A stretch of DNA of 64,000 bases from Punica granatum (GCF_007655135.1 NC_045131.1:930001-994000), one strand, 5' to 3'. Counted from the stretch's first letter, positions 22,997 through 35,456 are shown. The notes: a model not told the origin generated them from the sequence alone. Numbers and translations are program-made.

Positions 22997-24692
22997 TCAT
23001 ATTTGCACAAGCTCCTTTATATTGAGTGGAGTACAAACAGATGTCCCATTGAAACACCGGGTAGCTATGATCGAGTAGAACGTTTCAGTCTGATGGTATC
23101 CATCCCAGAAGAAGTGCTCGTTCGGATTGCGACATGAACTTAGGAATGGGATGCACCCTGAAGTACCGTTTCCCCAAGCCTTGCAACAGGGATTTGTTGA
23201 ATCCGTAAGACCTGTAATTAAAAGTCATAAAAGCTATGCGGATGATTATGTATATGAGGATGATAGCGACGCAAATAATTAATTGATCGAGATTAATCAT
23301 ATGTCATTTGGCATGCGGATGATTTGACCGACCGTATTTAGGAGGGTGTATTATTGCATCATATCCAAGCCAATTTGCTTCTCCAAGAACAAAGGCTGAG
23401 CCCCTGAGATAGACTGTCATGTTCCGAAGCATTTCTCGAAGGTCGCCATTGAAAATTGAAACAAGCCTGTTTGATTCATCGACGCATAACCCGCTATGGT
23501 TTGACTTCCTCGTGATTGATGGGATGCACCCAATGGGCCCAATCTCAAAAACCACAAACTTCCTCGCTCCCAGATCAAATAATCTCTGCCCGCAAACAAA
23601 TCAAAGAACTTAGTAATCAGGCGACCAGATTAATTAGAAAAAGAACGGTCGTGCAGATCGGAATTTCATGATCTCAATCAAGAGCTATGCATAAGAAGAT
23701 GTACTCTCAGATGGTCGGAGAGATTTCCTATAAGGATCTGGGAGAAAGCATTGGGAGGGTAGCTCCGGCTCGTATCAAATAGATTAGGCTCGAGGTAATT
23801 GTTGATGTAGTCGTTACTGCCTACAGTGAGAGCAAAGATTGACTTGGACAAGTAATCAGAGATATCATTCGAGCCGTTGAAGTGCTCTGGTAAGTCGTTA
23901 ACAGCCGTCCTCTCGAACAGATTCACCTGGTCCTCCAATTTCAAGCATATGCCCTTCATACAAAATTTCCCATTACTAAAATAAACATGGAACTTTATTA
24001 TGCAAATCTTATGGATTAGGATCTGGGGGTTGAATTCATTTTCTGTAAGTCGTAGAAAGAGTGTTTCACTTTCGGATTCAGGAATTGCTTACATAAGGAC
24101 TTCCCGTTTCCGGAAGAATGCCGCAAGATCCCGATGCAAAATTCAGGCCCGTGATCACATCTGGTCTGCTCGGGCTCATGTATGGTGGAGGGTATGGAAG
24201 ACGAAGAAATTCAGCTGCCAACCAGAGAAAGAGTCGATAACTCATGAAGGCTTCTGCATTCAATATTATTAATGCCATAAGGCAACAGCCATTGCAAGAC
24301 TAACCGATGGAGGACGACTCTCATTTCCAAGCATGTAATTAAATGGAGGATTAATCCATATTGTCACGGGTTCAAATCCTGTCATCCCTACCTATTACTT
24401 ATCCTCTGAGCACTTGGATCTAATATAAAAGTACCTACCAATAAAATCTACGACAGTTCGGCCATTGGTGAACCTGCCGGTGGAACCCTTGGGGAAGTTA
24501 TTGCCATAGGGCAAGTAATTAGCGGGCTATGGTGGGCAAGAAATTGTTGTTCCCGCTGTCGAACAGTGAGTCCCCAAAGACATACAATGCCGGTGCAAGT
24601 GGGGGATCTGGACTCGAGCCTGAATGTTCTGATATCGTATGAACCGAGCAGAGCAGAAGTAGAATTGATCGAAGTCTCGACTCTGATGACAT
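22997..24692 (-). CDS. GDSL esterase/lipase with exon-1 frameshift (pseudogene or base-call error)
   Basis: Secreted GDSL/SGNH hydrolase. Exons read right to left: 24692-24439, 24214-24093, 23953-23705, 23585-23333, 23211-22997; about 364 residues if exon 1 were in frame. Visible: N-terminal hydrophobic stretch LRSILLLLCSV; block I Ser in YVFGDSLFDSGNNN; block II Gly in NFASGSCGIL; block III Asn in VGSNDYINNY; block V Asp and His in FFWDGYHQTE. All catalytic positions are intact. At about 24525, just after LPTIAR, the frame breaks into an immediate stop; downstream NYLPYG is in another frame. Splice phases of all later exons fit only the intact model, so the lesion is a net 2-nt loss or 1-nt gain. 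By position it matches GLIP7 (At5g15720), next to the At5g15710 F-box gene. Confidence 0.85.
24362..24392 (+). other. Fragment of plastid trnP-UGG (3' half) in GDSL intron 1
   Basis: The sequence TGTCACGGGTTCAAATCCTG followed by TCATCCCTA reproduces the T arm and acceptor 3' strand of plastid tRNA-Pro(UGG), including a perfect B box GGTTCAAATCC. The 5' half of the tRNA is absent, so it is not a functional tRNA gene. It is best read as a small nuclear plastid-DNA insertion inside the 224-bp intron 24215-24438. Confidence 0.6.
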
Positions 24693-26970
24693 CTCCTTCA
24701 ATATCTCTCAATCATCACAGTTAATCAAGAGTGGGTTTTCCATAAGGAGGGACACTTTATTCACATGAAAATTCACTTGTCGTTGTTACGTACGCTTGCT
24801 TCTCTCACATTTAATTTCTTTGTAACCGATCATCATTCGATATTATTATACAGAGGAAGATTGCCCGTTGTTTGGTTCAGTGGGCCCAAGTACTGGCCCA
24901 TAAGTTATGGGCCTTTCTTCTGTAGTAGTCTGGTAATTTTTGGGCCGATAGCGCCGGTGAAGCCTTGATTTGTCCGCTGAGAGGAGCAAACAGGATACAA
25001 CCTATTTTCATTTTTCACAAGATTTTCTTTTCTTTTTATTTTTACATAAAATTCCTCGAAACGGGAAAATTATTATTTATAATTATTTTATTTATCATAG
25101 TAATAATAATGTGATTATTAAATCAGTGAAATGCATGAAAAGTGAAGACAAGTCGCCTAGCCAGGCAAGTGGATAAGAAGGCGCCATTCGAGAAATTTTA
25201 TATTCACGTGCTTTGGCCACATTTTCTCTGGAAGGCAGCTCCAGTTTTTATTATTCCATTTCTGTAAATATATAAACATAATTCTTTATTCAACATTGAA
25301 ATAATATATACAGTTGTCGATATTTATATTTCCTATTACTTCCACTAATAGCCACAAGTTGGATTACTCGAGGAGCATTACTAACCATTGGGAATTTTTG
25401 GCAAAGAATAAAATAAAGATGCCTTCTTGGCTATTTCTAAATTAAGGGCAAATTAAAAAATATATATTATAGGAGCCGCGATCTGAAATTGAGGAGTAAA
25501 ATAATCCAATGCATGCATGATCTAACACTAACATGTTGGTACCTCTCGTCATATGATCCCAAAGGCACGAAACATTATTATATACCAAGAGAAGACAATT
25601 AAACACTTATTCCACCGATCTCAAATTCATTTTCATTTCTGATATACTTGCCTTTGCCTACTCGGAATGGAATACTTGGGTCACAATCACTCCTATAACA
25701 AAATAATAATAATAATAATAAAACTGTATCAAATTCAAATCATGCTCATGAATAAAATAAAATCGACTTGCGCATTTACAGTAAAAAGAAAATATCCACA
25801 GTCAGTCTTATAATAAACGCCCTTTTTAATTACGTATTACTCAAAAATCTTTTGAGCGATATCGCTCTGGTCTTGTTTCATTATAAGTGTTTTAGAGTGA
25901 GGAGTACGAACTTGACAGCGTGCATGTAATATTTTTTTTTGAAATATTTTGGCTATGATATTATTATCTATACTGAGAAAACTTGCGAGTTGAAACGCAT
26001 CGACCCACAGATAGATAGGGGGAAAAAATGCCGAAATAAGCAATGTCCTAGGAGAGGGTAGTGGCCATTGAGCTATTTTGTGTCTGACATTAGGCATTAG
26101 CTATGTGGGTTGGGACAAAAAAAAAAAACAGCTTTCAAAGCTTCCATCAAGAGAGAGAGAATCCAACTGGGGGTCTGTCTTTCTTCTTTATTGAATTTCT
26201 CCATCAACAAAATCAACTCAGGTAATAAATCCATCCTGTGTCTGACCCAAATTGCATTTACTTCTCATTTACTTCTGCCCACCCCAAAAATAGGACTTCT
26301 CATTGTAATTGTTGAAGGTTAGCTTAAATCACCGAAGAAATAGTTGGCTCTGCCCATCTGTTTCTCACTTTCACAAAGCAAGGCCCCATGCAATCTACTG
26401 AACTTCATCACCAACAATAACATCCATTTTTATTTTTATTTTCCTTTTTCCCTCTTGAAGATCACGAATTGTGTCCAATTTACTAACCTAGATTAATCAT
26501 CATTTGAGTAGTGTCGTGACCTTGAATACAAAATCCTTCCTATATATATTTCGAATTCTTGCTCTATAAATAAAGTTTATTCATATGAAGTGTAGTTTAT
26601 TAACTGCAGTATATTTCGTGATTAACAATAATACCTTCAAATGCCTCTTTTTAGATTGCTGTCTTTGCAACTTAATCTTGAAATTATGCTATTATTAACG
26701 AATCAGTGACTCAAATGTCTTTCTCAATGCAAAAAAAATCGTTGATTTATTGAGAGAAAAAAGAGGCAATAATAGAAAAGATATCTCTTGAGTTTACAGA
26801 AAGCTTCAAACCCATATGCAATGTCAATTGTGGTGGTGTTGTTCATTATAATGGAGGACACGTGAGCCTCAAAAGATTGAAGACGACAAACATAGGACAG
26901 ACCCACTCATTATATTCGACAATACTATCTGCTATTTCAGGATGAATTTTGAGTTGTCAAAAACCAACTC
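24693..26970. other. Intergenic, AT-rich
   Basis: No gene is recognised. The GDSL promoter should lie in the first few hundred bases. An (AAT)n run lies near 25703-25720. The rest is low-complexity AT-rich sequence. Confidence 0.5.
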
Positions 26971-26975
26971 TCTCG

Positions 26976-27800
26976 TCAAACTTCAAGAACACCTTGCCTA
27001 GGATAGGCTAGTGAATAGAGCTTGCTTGTTGGGTCGTGAGAACTTATCATCTTGGAGGAAATGGTTGAGGGGTTGGTAGTTATTAACCAGCCTCTGCTTG
27101 TCTTGAATTTGCTTCGATTTTTTGTTGACGTAAAATGTCTCACATGCCCATGGTGAACTGGAGGGCTCGATGAGATCTTGTTGCAAGAGGCCTGCACATC
27201 TGGAGGAGGCAAGTTGTTGATACTCGAGGCTCATACCATAATGGTTGGCCTTGGTTCCTTGTTCTTCTTGAAAGACAGTCTAATAGAGAACTGTTCATTT
27301 TTCCACAATGGATGATGACACTTTTTGAAGAATTCTTGGTGATAGTCTGCACAAGATTTTGCTTAAGGCCTTCGACCAGATGTTCAATCTCGATTTGTTG
27401 GGCCATGAAGAATCGCGGGTTTTGCATGTACAATTGAAAGTATTACTTAAATCAGACTCTTTCAGCCGTCATTCTAAGCTTGGCCATCTGGGTAATGATA
27501 TCCCAGCCAATCACTATGTCCTTCTTAGACAAGGTTGATCCTAGCATCTTTGTAATGAGAGAACATCCAGAAAAAAAAACTGAATTTTGATCGGCCTGCT
27601 TATGAGATGGGTCGAGAACACATCGTTGGTGGCGGTATTGAAATGCTTCCAACACTCTTTGGAAAGAATCTCCAGATTCATAGTAGTTTGGACATCACCG
27701 GTGTCTAGAAATGCAATAGCTTTATTAGGCTTTGCGTGGATCGAGGAATAGATGAAATCTGGAAGGACAGAGTTCACCAGATTGATTTTTCCTGTCACTA
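26976..27800 (-). pseudogene. Endogenous pararetrovirus relic (protease and reverse transcriptase fragments)
   Basis: Decayed polyprotein pieces of Caulimoviridae type (endogenous plant pararetrovirus), read on the minus strand. At about 27705 an aspartic-protease-like segment contains the Asp-Thr-Gly signature (AFLDTGDVQTTMN). Further on, in another frame (about 27560-27460), is a segment with KKDIVIGWDI. At about 27190-27000 is the start of a reverse transcriptase domain (SPWACETFYVNK, LVNNYQPLNHFLQDDKF). The segments lie in different frames with stops between them and the domain ends abruptly, so it is non-functional. A Ty3/gypsy origin is the alternative; the YVNK/QPLN wording favours caulimovirids. 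Confidence 0.7.
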
Positions 27801-28241
27801 ATAAAACTTAAACCAACCAAAAATATTTGTAATTTTTATAATTGCGAGAGTAATTTACTCTACAATTTTCTTATCCCGTAAGAGAGAATCGGGCGGAGGA
27901 GGGAGCATGTCCGAGATTTCCAACTCAACTGCACCGCATGGACTGAACACGACATGCTGTCACACGTGTCAATTTCACTTCGTCGCTCACTCCACTGTCT
28001 TCCTTCCTTTCCTTCCCTTTCCTTCTTGACTCTCGCCTTTCTCCTCACCTCCTCCTCCTCCTCCATCCCCCCTCTCTGCGCTCTCTCCCTTCCTCTGCTC
28101 CTTCAAGCTCCGACCTTTCTCGACGTAGGTACAGAGAGAGTAAGAAGGAGAGAGTATTTGGACTTACCCAGAAAGAGAGAGAAGGGGAAGGAGGGAGGGA
28201 TTGAGAGAGAGAGAAGAGAGAGAGAGGTGAAGGGGAGTGAG

Positions 28242-31200
28242 ATGAAAGGAGAAGGCAAGGCAGTAATGAAGTCAAAGTTGAAATGGGTTGGGCTAGTGGG
28301 GCTCATCCTATCGTCCCTCTCCATCTCTGTCCACTTCTTCCTCGCCAGATTCACCGAGCAGGGCTTCTCCGAGTACCAAGCCTCCATCACCATCTTCTCC
28401 TGGCGACCCATCTTCGAAACCGCTGTGGATGTCCCCAAAACTGTAAACTTTCTACTCCCCAGATTTGCTTCTTTAACAATATCCCCCTCACTTTGCAGAA
28501 GACACCCTCTCATTGGTTCTTGTTTGTTTGCGGCCCTTCAGTTACTCCGTATAGATCTCACCTTTTGCCTGTACCACTCTAGTCTAGCGTTGCTGTTCAC
28601 CGTTGCTCTTCTTCACGCAATTGAGCAGCTTCCTTAAAATTGGTTCTTCTTGGTTCTGTTAGTGGGTGATTTTCAGTGTCCTGTTTCCTCTGAGTTCGTG
28701 AGCTCTTCGTGTTACTGATCAAGATGTACTTTTGGTACATTGATTTGTTGCTTAGTCTAAGGCATTCCTGGGTTTTGTTTGAATCTTGTAAAGACAAATC
28801 GGGGATGTGAAGTAGTTATTGGGTTTTATGTTTGTCCTACATTGTCTTGCTTCTATGTTTCTTGGTCTATTTCGGATCTCACTTTCATTTCTGAAGCAAT
28901 AGTTATGCCTACTTTCGTTTCCAATTTAACACCGGCCGTTTTCATGTGAAAACCATTGTCTGCCGTGGTTCCTCAGTATTCACCTGCTTAAGGCTTTTCT
29001 TTGATGTGCAGAGTCCCTTGCACAGAAGGCTATGGAGCCCCATGAGGCGTCTAGATCCCTTGCATCCACACGCCAACCCTAGAGGATATTATGCAGGTCG
29101 GTAAGGCATTGCGAAATTGAAATTTGTTTGTGATCTCTCAATTTGATACTTTAGAACTGTATGCAGCAGTTTGAGATGATTCGTGTAGGAAGCCTTTTAA
29201 TTTCGGCCAATTTATGTTGAATCAGTTTTTTAATCTGCTTCCAATGACTATTGTGGGTTCCACATGATAGATTTTTCCATCGAGATTTTTTTTTTCCCTC
29301 CTTTGTTCTGATTTATGCTTTAGGAAGTTCTGCAAACTAACCTTATTCTGTGGATTTCTGCTGAAGTTATTGGGCGGATTATTTGTTAATTCATTGGAAC
29401 TGTCACAGATCCCAGTTCGAAGACCACTGGGTTCATCTTTGTGAGGATACAAGGCGGTTTCCATGAGATCAGAAACTCGGTGGGCATTCTATATTGAAAT
29501 TCTCAGTCCTGATTTATCATCTTATACCTTTAAATCAACGGGTTGATACCCTTTTAGTATCTCAGGTAAGCGATGTGGTTGTGGTTTCTCGCCTTCTTAA
29601 TGCGACTCTAGTGGTTCCTGAGATCCAATCAACTACAAGCAGCAAAGGAATCAGGTCTGCTGCTTTCATGTTCAAATACTAGGATTCTGACATCATAAGC
29701 TCTGGCTTACTAATGATCTTATTCAATCTATGTGGTGGCTCTTTCATGCAGTTCGGAGTTTAAGAGTTTCTCCTACCTCTACAATGAGGAACAATTTATT
29801 TCTGCATTAGCTAGGGATGTTCATGTTATTAAAACCCTTCCAAAAAATCTCAAAGGTGCAAGGAGGAAAAAGAAGATCCCTCTTTTTAGGGTACCTTACC
29901 AGGCCTCCCCTTACTTTTATCTCCACCATGTTCTCCCTGTGCTTAGCAAGCATTCAGTTGTTGAGCTAGTCATCTCCAATGGTGGTTGCTTGCAGGTATA
30001 ACATTACCTTGTCCCAGTTTTCAATTTATCAAACTTGATTACATAAGAATTTCCATTCATATTGCTTTCTTGAGGTTAATGGTTGTTGGAATCTTGGACA
30101 GGCTATTCTCCCATCCCAATTTGAGGAGTACCAGAGGCTAAGGTGTAGGGTCGCTTTTCACGCTCTTCGATTTAGAGGAGAGGTTCAGGAACTTGCAACC
30201 AAGATTTTGCAAAGGTCTGTAGATACAAATTATTTTAAACTTTATTCAATTTTAGGGCGTTTTCTTATTCGTTTTATATGCAATTTTAGGCTGAGGTCTC
30301 CTGGAAGGCCATTTATAGCGTATGATCCTGGGATGACTCGAGATGCCTTGGCCTATTATGGCTGTGCTGAGCTGTTCCAGGTAGACCCATTGTATTGACA
30401 GTCTATGCCACATTCCTATGGAAATTTTTGGTTAGAGACATGCTTCAGTTTCCATATTTTCCCTTATTGACAAGCCAATAATATTGAGGGGAAAGATGCA
30501 TTCTCTGCACCTATTAGACATGTTGAATATGTTCTCCCCGTGTTTTTCCCCCCATTCCTGGAAAATTATTTTATATTTTTAGTTACCTAAACCAGGAACA
30601 GCCCTTTTACCGAATTTTCTCCATTTTATGATTTCTTGACTCCACTTACTTGAAGGATGTACATAACGAACTTATTCAACACAAGAGGTCATGGATGATA
30701 AAGCGGGGGATTATTAAAGGGAAGCTTTCTGTGGATTCAGCGGCACGACGCCTCAAAGGCTCATGTCCTCTTATGCCTGAAGAGGTAAGGCCTTATAAGT
30801 TTGATCAAGTCGAGCAAACCTTTGAAGGGCATTTATTGAGTCAAATCAAATGAAACTCTTATTTATTTATTTGCCTTTACAGATTGGAATCCTTCTTCGT
30901 GCTTACGGGTACCCATGGGACACTATTATATATGTCTCTGGTGGTGAAGTTTTTGGGGGCCAAAGGGCTCTAATTCCCCTCCATGCCATGTTCGAGAATG
31001 TTATTGATAGGACTTTCCTGAGCACAAGCTGGGAGATGAGTAGACTTTATGGCCACGAGACTAATCTCGTCAACAACCATCCTAAGAAGCTTCCGGTCAT
31101 CGACTTCAAATCCAAGCGTGAAGAATGGAAGCTCGCAGGCCCACGACCCCGGCCCCTTCCACCACCCCCAGCGAGGCCTAAATACCCATACAACATCGAA

Positions 31201-32029
31201 GGGTGGTGGGGTTGGGTCGCTGAGAGTGATAATGAGCCAGAGAGCACCGTGATGGAGTTGAGGATGAATGCCCATAAATTGCTGTGGGAAGCAATCGATT
31301 ATATAATCTGCTTGGAGGCTGATGTTTTTATTCCTGGGTTTGATCGCGATGGGAAGGGTCACCCGAATTTTGCTAGCTTGGTGATAGGACACAGGCTCTA
31401 CCAGTCAGCTACATCAAGAACTTACCAACCAGACAGGTAATTGTTCATGATGGAAGCATGAAAGTTTGCGTTTGTTTTCTAAAATTATTTTCAGGAAAAA
31501 GGAACTTACACACATTTTTCACGCTAGAAAAAAGGAGAACTAGAATCTTTGTGTAGAACTTAGACTGAAATCTCTTCATGCCTAATGCAGGAAAGAAGTC
31601 GCCGAGCTCTTGGAACAGACCCGGGATCACCTATATCAAGCAAATATCACGTGGGTGAAATCAATACGCCGACTCATGAGGAAGGGTCTACTCGACGGAC
31701 TATCAGGAGGGTCGATGAAATTGAAGTCCTTTTCTTTCCTCTCCCACCCGGTCCCTGAGTGTTCCTGCACAACACATGACCTACAAGACCCACAACTTAA
31801 GGCTGTCGTGGGAGCTGTGCACCGATGTCCTTCTTGGATGAATACTGGTTCAGGTACAGTCCCGAAAGAAAAGGAAAGTGAGGACGATCTTGAGGAAGAC
31901 GACCCCTCGTCGTCTTCTTCGGGATTGTTTTTCGGGAATGCTGGTGGAAATCATGAGAGTGGGGGTGAGGCGAGTAAGGAGGAAACCCAATTAGAGGACC
32001 AGGAAGAACTCGAGGGTGGAGAAAGATGA
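28242..32029 (+). CDS. O-fucosyltransferase-family (DUF246/PF10250) glycosyltransferase
   Basis: Plant GT-B-type glycosyltransferase of the O-FucT family, predicted type II Golgi membrane protein. Ten exons: 28242-28442, 29012-29096, 29409-29479, 29566-29654, 29752-29995, 30102-30214, 30290-30380, 30656-30784, 30883-31436, 31591-32029; in phase, 671 residues. A short cytosolic basic tail (KSKLK) precedes a membrane anchor WVGLVGLILSSLSISVHFFL. The catalytic domain includes SRLLNATLVVPEIQ, RLRCRVAFHALRF, IYVSGGEVFGGQ and a C-terminal acidic Ser-rich tail. An in-frame ATG at 27954 would add 96 residues through CT/GA-rich leader-like sequence; I prefer 28242 because the anchor then sits at the N-terminus. 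The acceptor sugar is unknown. It lacks the wording I expect for the RG-I rhamnosyltransferase (RRT) clade. Confidence 0.92.
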
Positions 32030-33600
32030 TACTAGGAGGCTAAATCGAGCCGTGTACATGAGCTATAATTATAACTTTGCTGGCTAACCACAATTTTTTC
32101 TTTTTCCCTTTTCGTTTTGGCATTGGAGCAATTTTGGGATAGAACTAACATACTTTGACTTCAGCCTTCAAGATGTTCAGTACTTTTGTACAAAACCTGT
32201 ATATGATCTTTCTTGTTACTTTCTTCCTTTTCTAGTGTGAATTTGATTATGCTTTACTACATATTTTGGTTATATATTTATCTTTAATGTCACAATCTGA
32301 CTGCAACCCAAATTCAACGAGTGATTATTCTGTAAAACAAATTAATTATTTAATGCCTTGGGGCTTAAGCAACAACAAAGTTTGACCAAACCTCCTTTAC
32401 ATAAAAGACGATTATCTTTGTGATGCAAGCAGATTATCATATCAATGCTCCTATGAGACTATGTTGAAGAATACTACTCAGGGAGGCTACTAACAGAGAA
32501 AGACTTTTCAACAGCTTGACGGGAGTAAAGAATATTCAAATATTCGAAGTACCGTTAGTAAGACTTTCCAAGAGCTTGCTTTTGTCAATTCGCACGCGGC
32601 ATAAAATAATATCTGTTATGTTTCGAGTACTTCGGTGCCAAGTAAAGATGAGCCATAAAAAGGGCAAATCGAGAAAAACACAGAGGGGTGAGAGTTTCTG
32701 GCTGTGCTTCCTTTGACCTGGAGCAGTACAAAGAGATTCAAGAGAAAAATGAGTGAGGGTGGTAAGAGCATAAACTGGTTCGCGACCTTCTTTTCTTGCT
32801 TCTATGTGCCCATCAGAAGCAGTAAAGAGGAGAGCTCGAGAGGAGGCGACAAGCCCACGGAGGCAGAGGCAAAAATGATCTCTGCTGCTAAGCATTTCTC
32901 ATCATCTGCTGCCGTAGTTCGGTACGGTTAAACTGATATGTCCAATCTCCTATCAGAATCAACTCAATCTCTTCATCCGCTGACAGCCATAAAGACAAGT
33001 TGATTACCAAGAAAATCGGAGTTAGGTCATCTAATATCCCAGTGGTCCAACAGTCTGTCTCCATGCAATTCTTAAGGTTGTAAAACAATGGGAATTTCCC
33101 CAGACAAGGAGATGGGTTCCCATGTATGACTTGTTTCGCGTACGATGATGCAGGAACGAGATGCAAGTGATCGTCTGACTGGCTGTTTCTCATCAATTGA
33201 TGATCAAGTGTACCGTGACTTGTTTTGAAACTTATATTTTAAAAAATATCCCGATCGATTCTTGTATTTTGAGTCCAGCGTGAGCATTTTTTTTAATGTA
33301 TCTTCTTGGTCCCGTGTTATATAACTCCAAACTCTGTTTCATACGATTCCCGACTTGATTTTTTTTTTCTCATAATTTCTACCCGAAAGGGTTTGCTCGG
33401 TTTTTCTTTTGACCGGAAGAGGGTTTGCTTGGCTAACTAACATGGAACTGAAACTAGCTTCGTTTTGTTGAGAAAAGTAGAAAAATGGAAATAATAAGTT
33501 AAAGCTGAAAATGTAGGAAAATAGTAAATAATTTATTGTAAGAATAGCCGAATGCATTGCCAAATGCTAAGGCAGAATCAGAACAAAACCTCTTTCTTTC
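32030..33600. other. Intergenic, with one possible small gene
   Basis: The 3' UTR of the O-FucT gene takes the first few hundred bases. Apart from the 60-codon frame at 32749-32931, nothing is recognised. Confidence 0.5.
32749..32931 (+). CDS. Possible 60-residue protein, unrecognised
   Basis: ATG-started frame of 60 codons, MSEGGKSINWFATFFSCF at the N-terminus, then a hydrophilic Ser/Glu/Lys-rich part ending VVRYG. A TATA-like CATAAAATAA lies about 145 bp upstream. The aromatic/Cys patch near the N-terminus could be a lipidation or membrane-contact patch. No family is recognised, and it may be chance. Confidence 0.25.
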   Translation: MSEGGKSINWFATFFSCFYVPIRSSKEESSRGGDKPTEAEAKMISAAKHFSSSAAVVRYG

Positions 33601-33630
33601 ATCGATCATCTTCCCATAGGCTCATTCGGG

Positions 33631-34510
33631 ATGTCGACCCTTTTACTCATCTCGTTTCCTCCTAGCCAATGCACTATCCATTGTCAGCTGGCGCACCGAC
33701 CTCTCAGCCCGAACACATCTTCCTTTTGGCTGGGCAGAGCAACATGGTGGGCTGTGGCTGGCCATCGCGTAGTATGGAATGGAATTGTACCTGAGGAGTT
33801 CAAACCACACGATTCAGTCATGCGGCTCGACGGGGACATGAACTGGGTCAAGGCCAAAAGAGCCGATCCAATCGGGCATATACATGGGACAACCCGTTAC
33901 GCGAATCGGGCCTGCGATGCCATTTTCCAAGAGGATCCTGGAACAAAACCCGAAGTACGGAACTATTGAGCTCGTCCCATGTGCGCTGAATGGGAGCAGC
34001 ATAAGCAGGTGGCAGCGGGGGCGGGACGTGTACGGAAACATGACGGCGAGAGCTGAGGCAGCAGTGAAGAACGGCGGCAAGATCGAAGCGCTCCTGTGGT
34101 GGCAGGGCGGAGCAGATTCGGATAACATAGACAAAGCACACAAATACAAGGAGGACCTGACCAAGTCCTTCCAAGACATCCGAGCCGATCTCAAGTTGCC
34201 GGAGCTCCTGATTATCCAGGTACGAACAGAACATTCCTTCTTCTCCATCATATTACTCCTCCGCTATACTACATTCGAATTCCGTCCATGTCATTTTGCT
34301 TATTGGCAATATACAGGTCGTGATACTTTACTGGATTGATCCAAGAGGCACAGTTGTCATTGAACGTCCCAAATGTGGAGAACGTCGACCCCCATGTCCT
34401 GCCCTTGGAAGCTGATGGAGTCCATGTGACTGCTCAGCCCCAGCTTCTAACTGACAAGTTCCTCGAGGCGTTAAGCAAGAAGAAAACTACATCAACTCAG
34501 ATTCGTTGAC
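33631..34510 (+). pseudogene. SASA-domain carbohydrate esterase pseudogene (At4g34215-like)
   Basis: Relic of a plant sialate O-acetylesterase-like (SASA, CE6) enzyme. Recognisable blocks occur in order but in different frames: HIFLLAGQSNMVG with the nucleophile Ser (about 33714-33754), then WNGIVPEEFKPHDSVMRLD in a second frame (about 33778-33831), then MPFSKRILEQNPKYGTIELV and ALLWWQGGADSD in a third (about 33919-34120). After a GT-AG intron (about 34220-34317) come LNVPNVENVD and LEADGVHVTAQPQLLTDKF, ending in a stop at about 34508. At least two frameshifts fall within the first exon, and sequence is missing at the start of the second. The Ser, Asp and His landmarks can be seen, but no continuous frame links them. 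Confidence 0.8.
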
Positions 34511-34786
34511 TAATTCCCTTCCACTGGGTTTGTTATAATCAAGCTAGATTCATATATTTGACATGAACCAGTGAAGAAACTTATTTATTTTGATTTTTCC
34601 CTGCAGTGACGAGGAAGTTATCGCATTACCGAGCTAAATCATGTTATCGACAAAACACTAGTCACTATCTACTACATGTCTATTGATTCTGGCACGTGAA
34701 GGATGATGAAATCAATTAGTTGCTGTGATGCAGAGAACTTTGTAGTGAGGCTCTGCGAGAGACCTTACATTATATATAGAAAAGCT

Positions 34787-34788
<2 letters not shown>

Positions 34789-34824
<36 letters not shown>
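34789..34824. repeat. (AT)18 microsatellite
   Basis: Eighteen uninterrupted AT units between the esterase pseudogene and the NLR gene. Confidence 0.95.
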
Positions 34825-34827
<3 letters not shown>

Positions 34828-35448
34828 CGGGCGTGTAGAAAACATATTATGGTCGCTCATGATTTCATTATCATCGTTAAAATCCGATTACGATGAATTA
34901 ATATATCTTCCTAACACTTCAAATATATGCAATTATGATTTTCTCCTTAATAATTAATTTGCGAATGCATGAGAGTTTTTAATTTATAAATAAATCAATT
35001 TAATCTATATTACAAATGGGAGAATGAAGGCAGTTGGGTTGACTTTCCTTGTCCCGAAATATCCAGACAAAAGTAATAATCAAGGTGCAGTGCGTTGGGC
35101 GCTTTAGCCACATGAATAATATTATATGTAACGGTTAAATTAGGAAAGTAAAATTCCAGGTAGGAATTGATTAAATTAGGAAGGTAATAATCAGTCCAGG
35201 TATAAATTAAATTAGGAAAGAATATACTTTTTTTATGTGATTCATCTCGTGAAAGATTAAATAATCAATTAATTAGGAAACAAACAACCGAAACTGAAAC
35301 GGAAACTTCCCTCCAAAAGAAAGATTAGAAGGAGAAAAGGAAAGATTTTTTTCCATCCGCCTTAATAAATAAATAAGGCAATTTCCTATTTTGAAGACCA
35401 ACGGCCAACGGTCCGATTGTTTAATTCCATTCAAGCTGGTGTTATTTC

Positions 35449-35456
35449 TATATATA
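35449..35456 (+). promoter_or_regulatory. Putative TATA box of the NLR gene
   Basis: TATATATA within TTTCTATATATACTGAC, followed by a CT-rich leader, about 215 bp upstream of the ATG at 35671. Confidence 0.4.

Noticed and set aside
24362..24392. Functional tRNA gene
   Set aside because: Only the T arm and 3' acceptor strand are present; no anticodon arm or 5' half precedes it.
30970..31392. 140-codon minus-strand frame
   Set aside because: Antisense to the large O-FucT exon 9.
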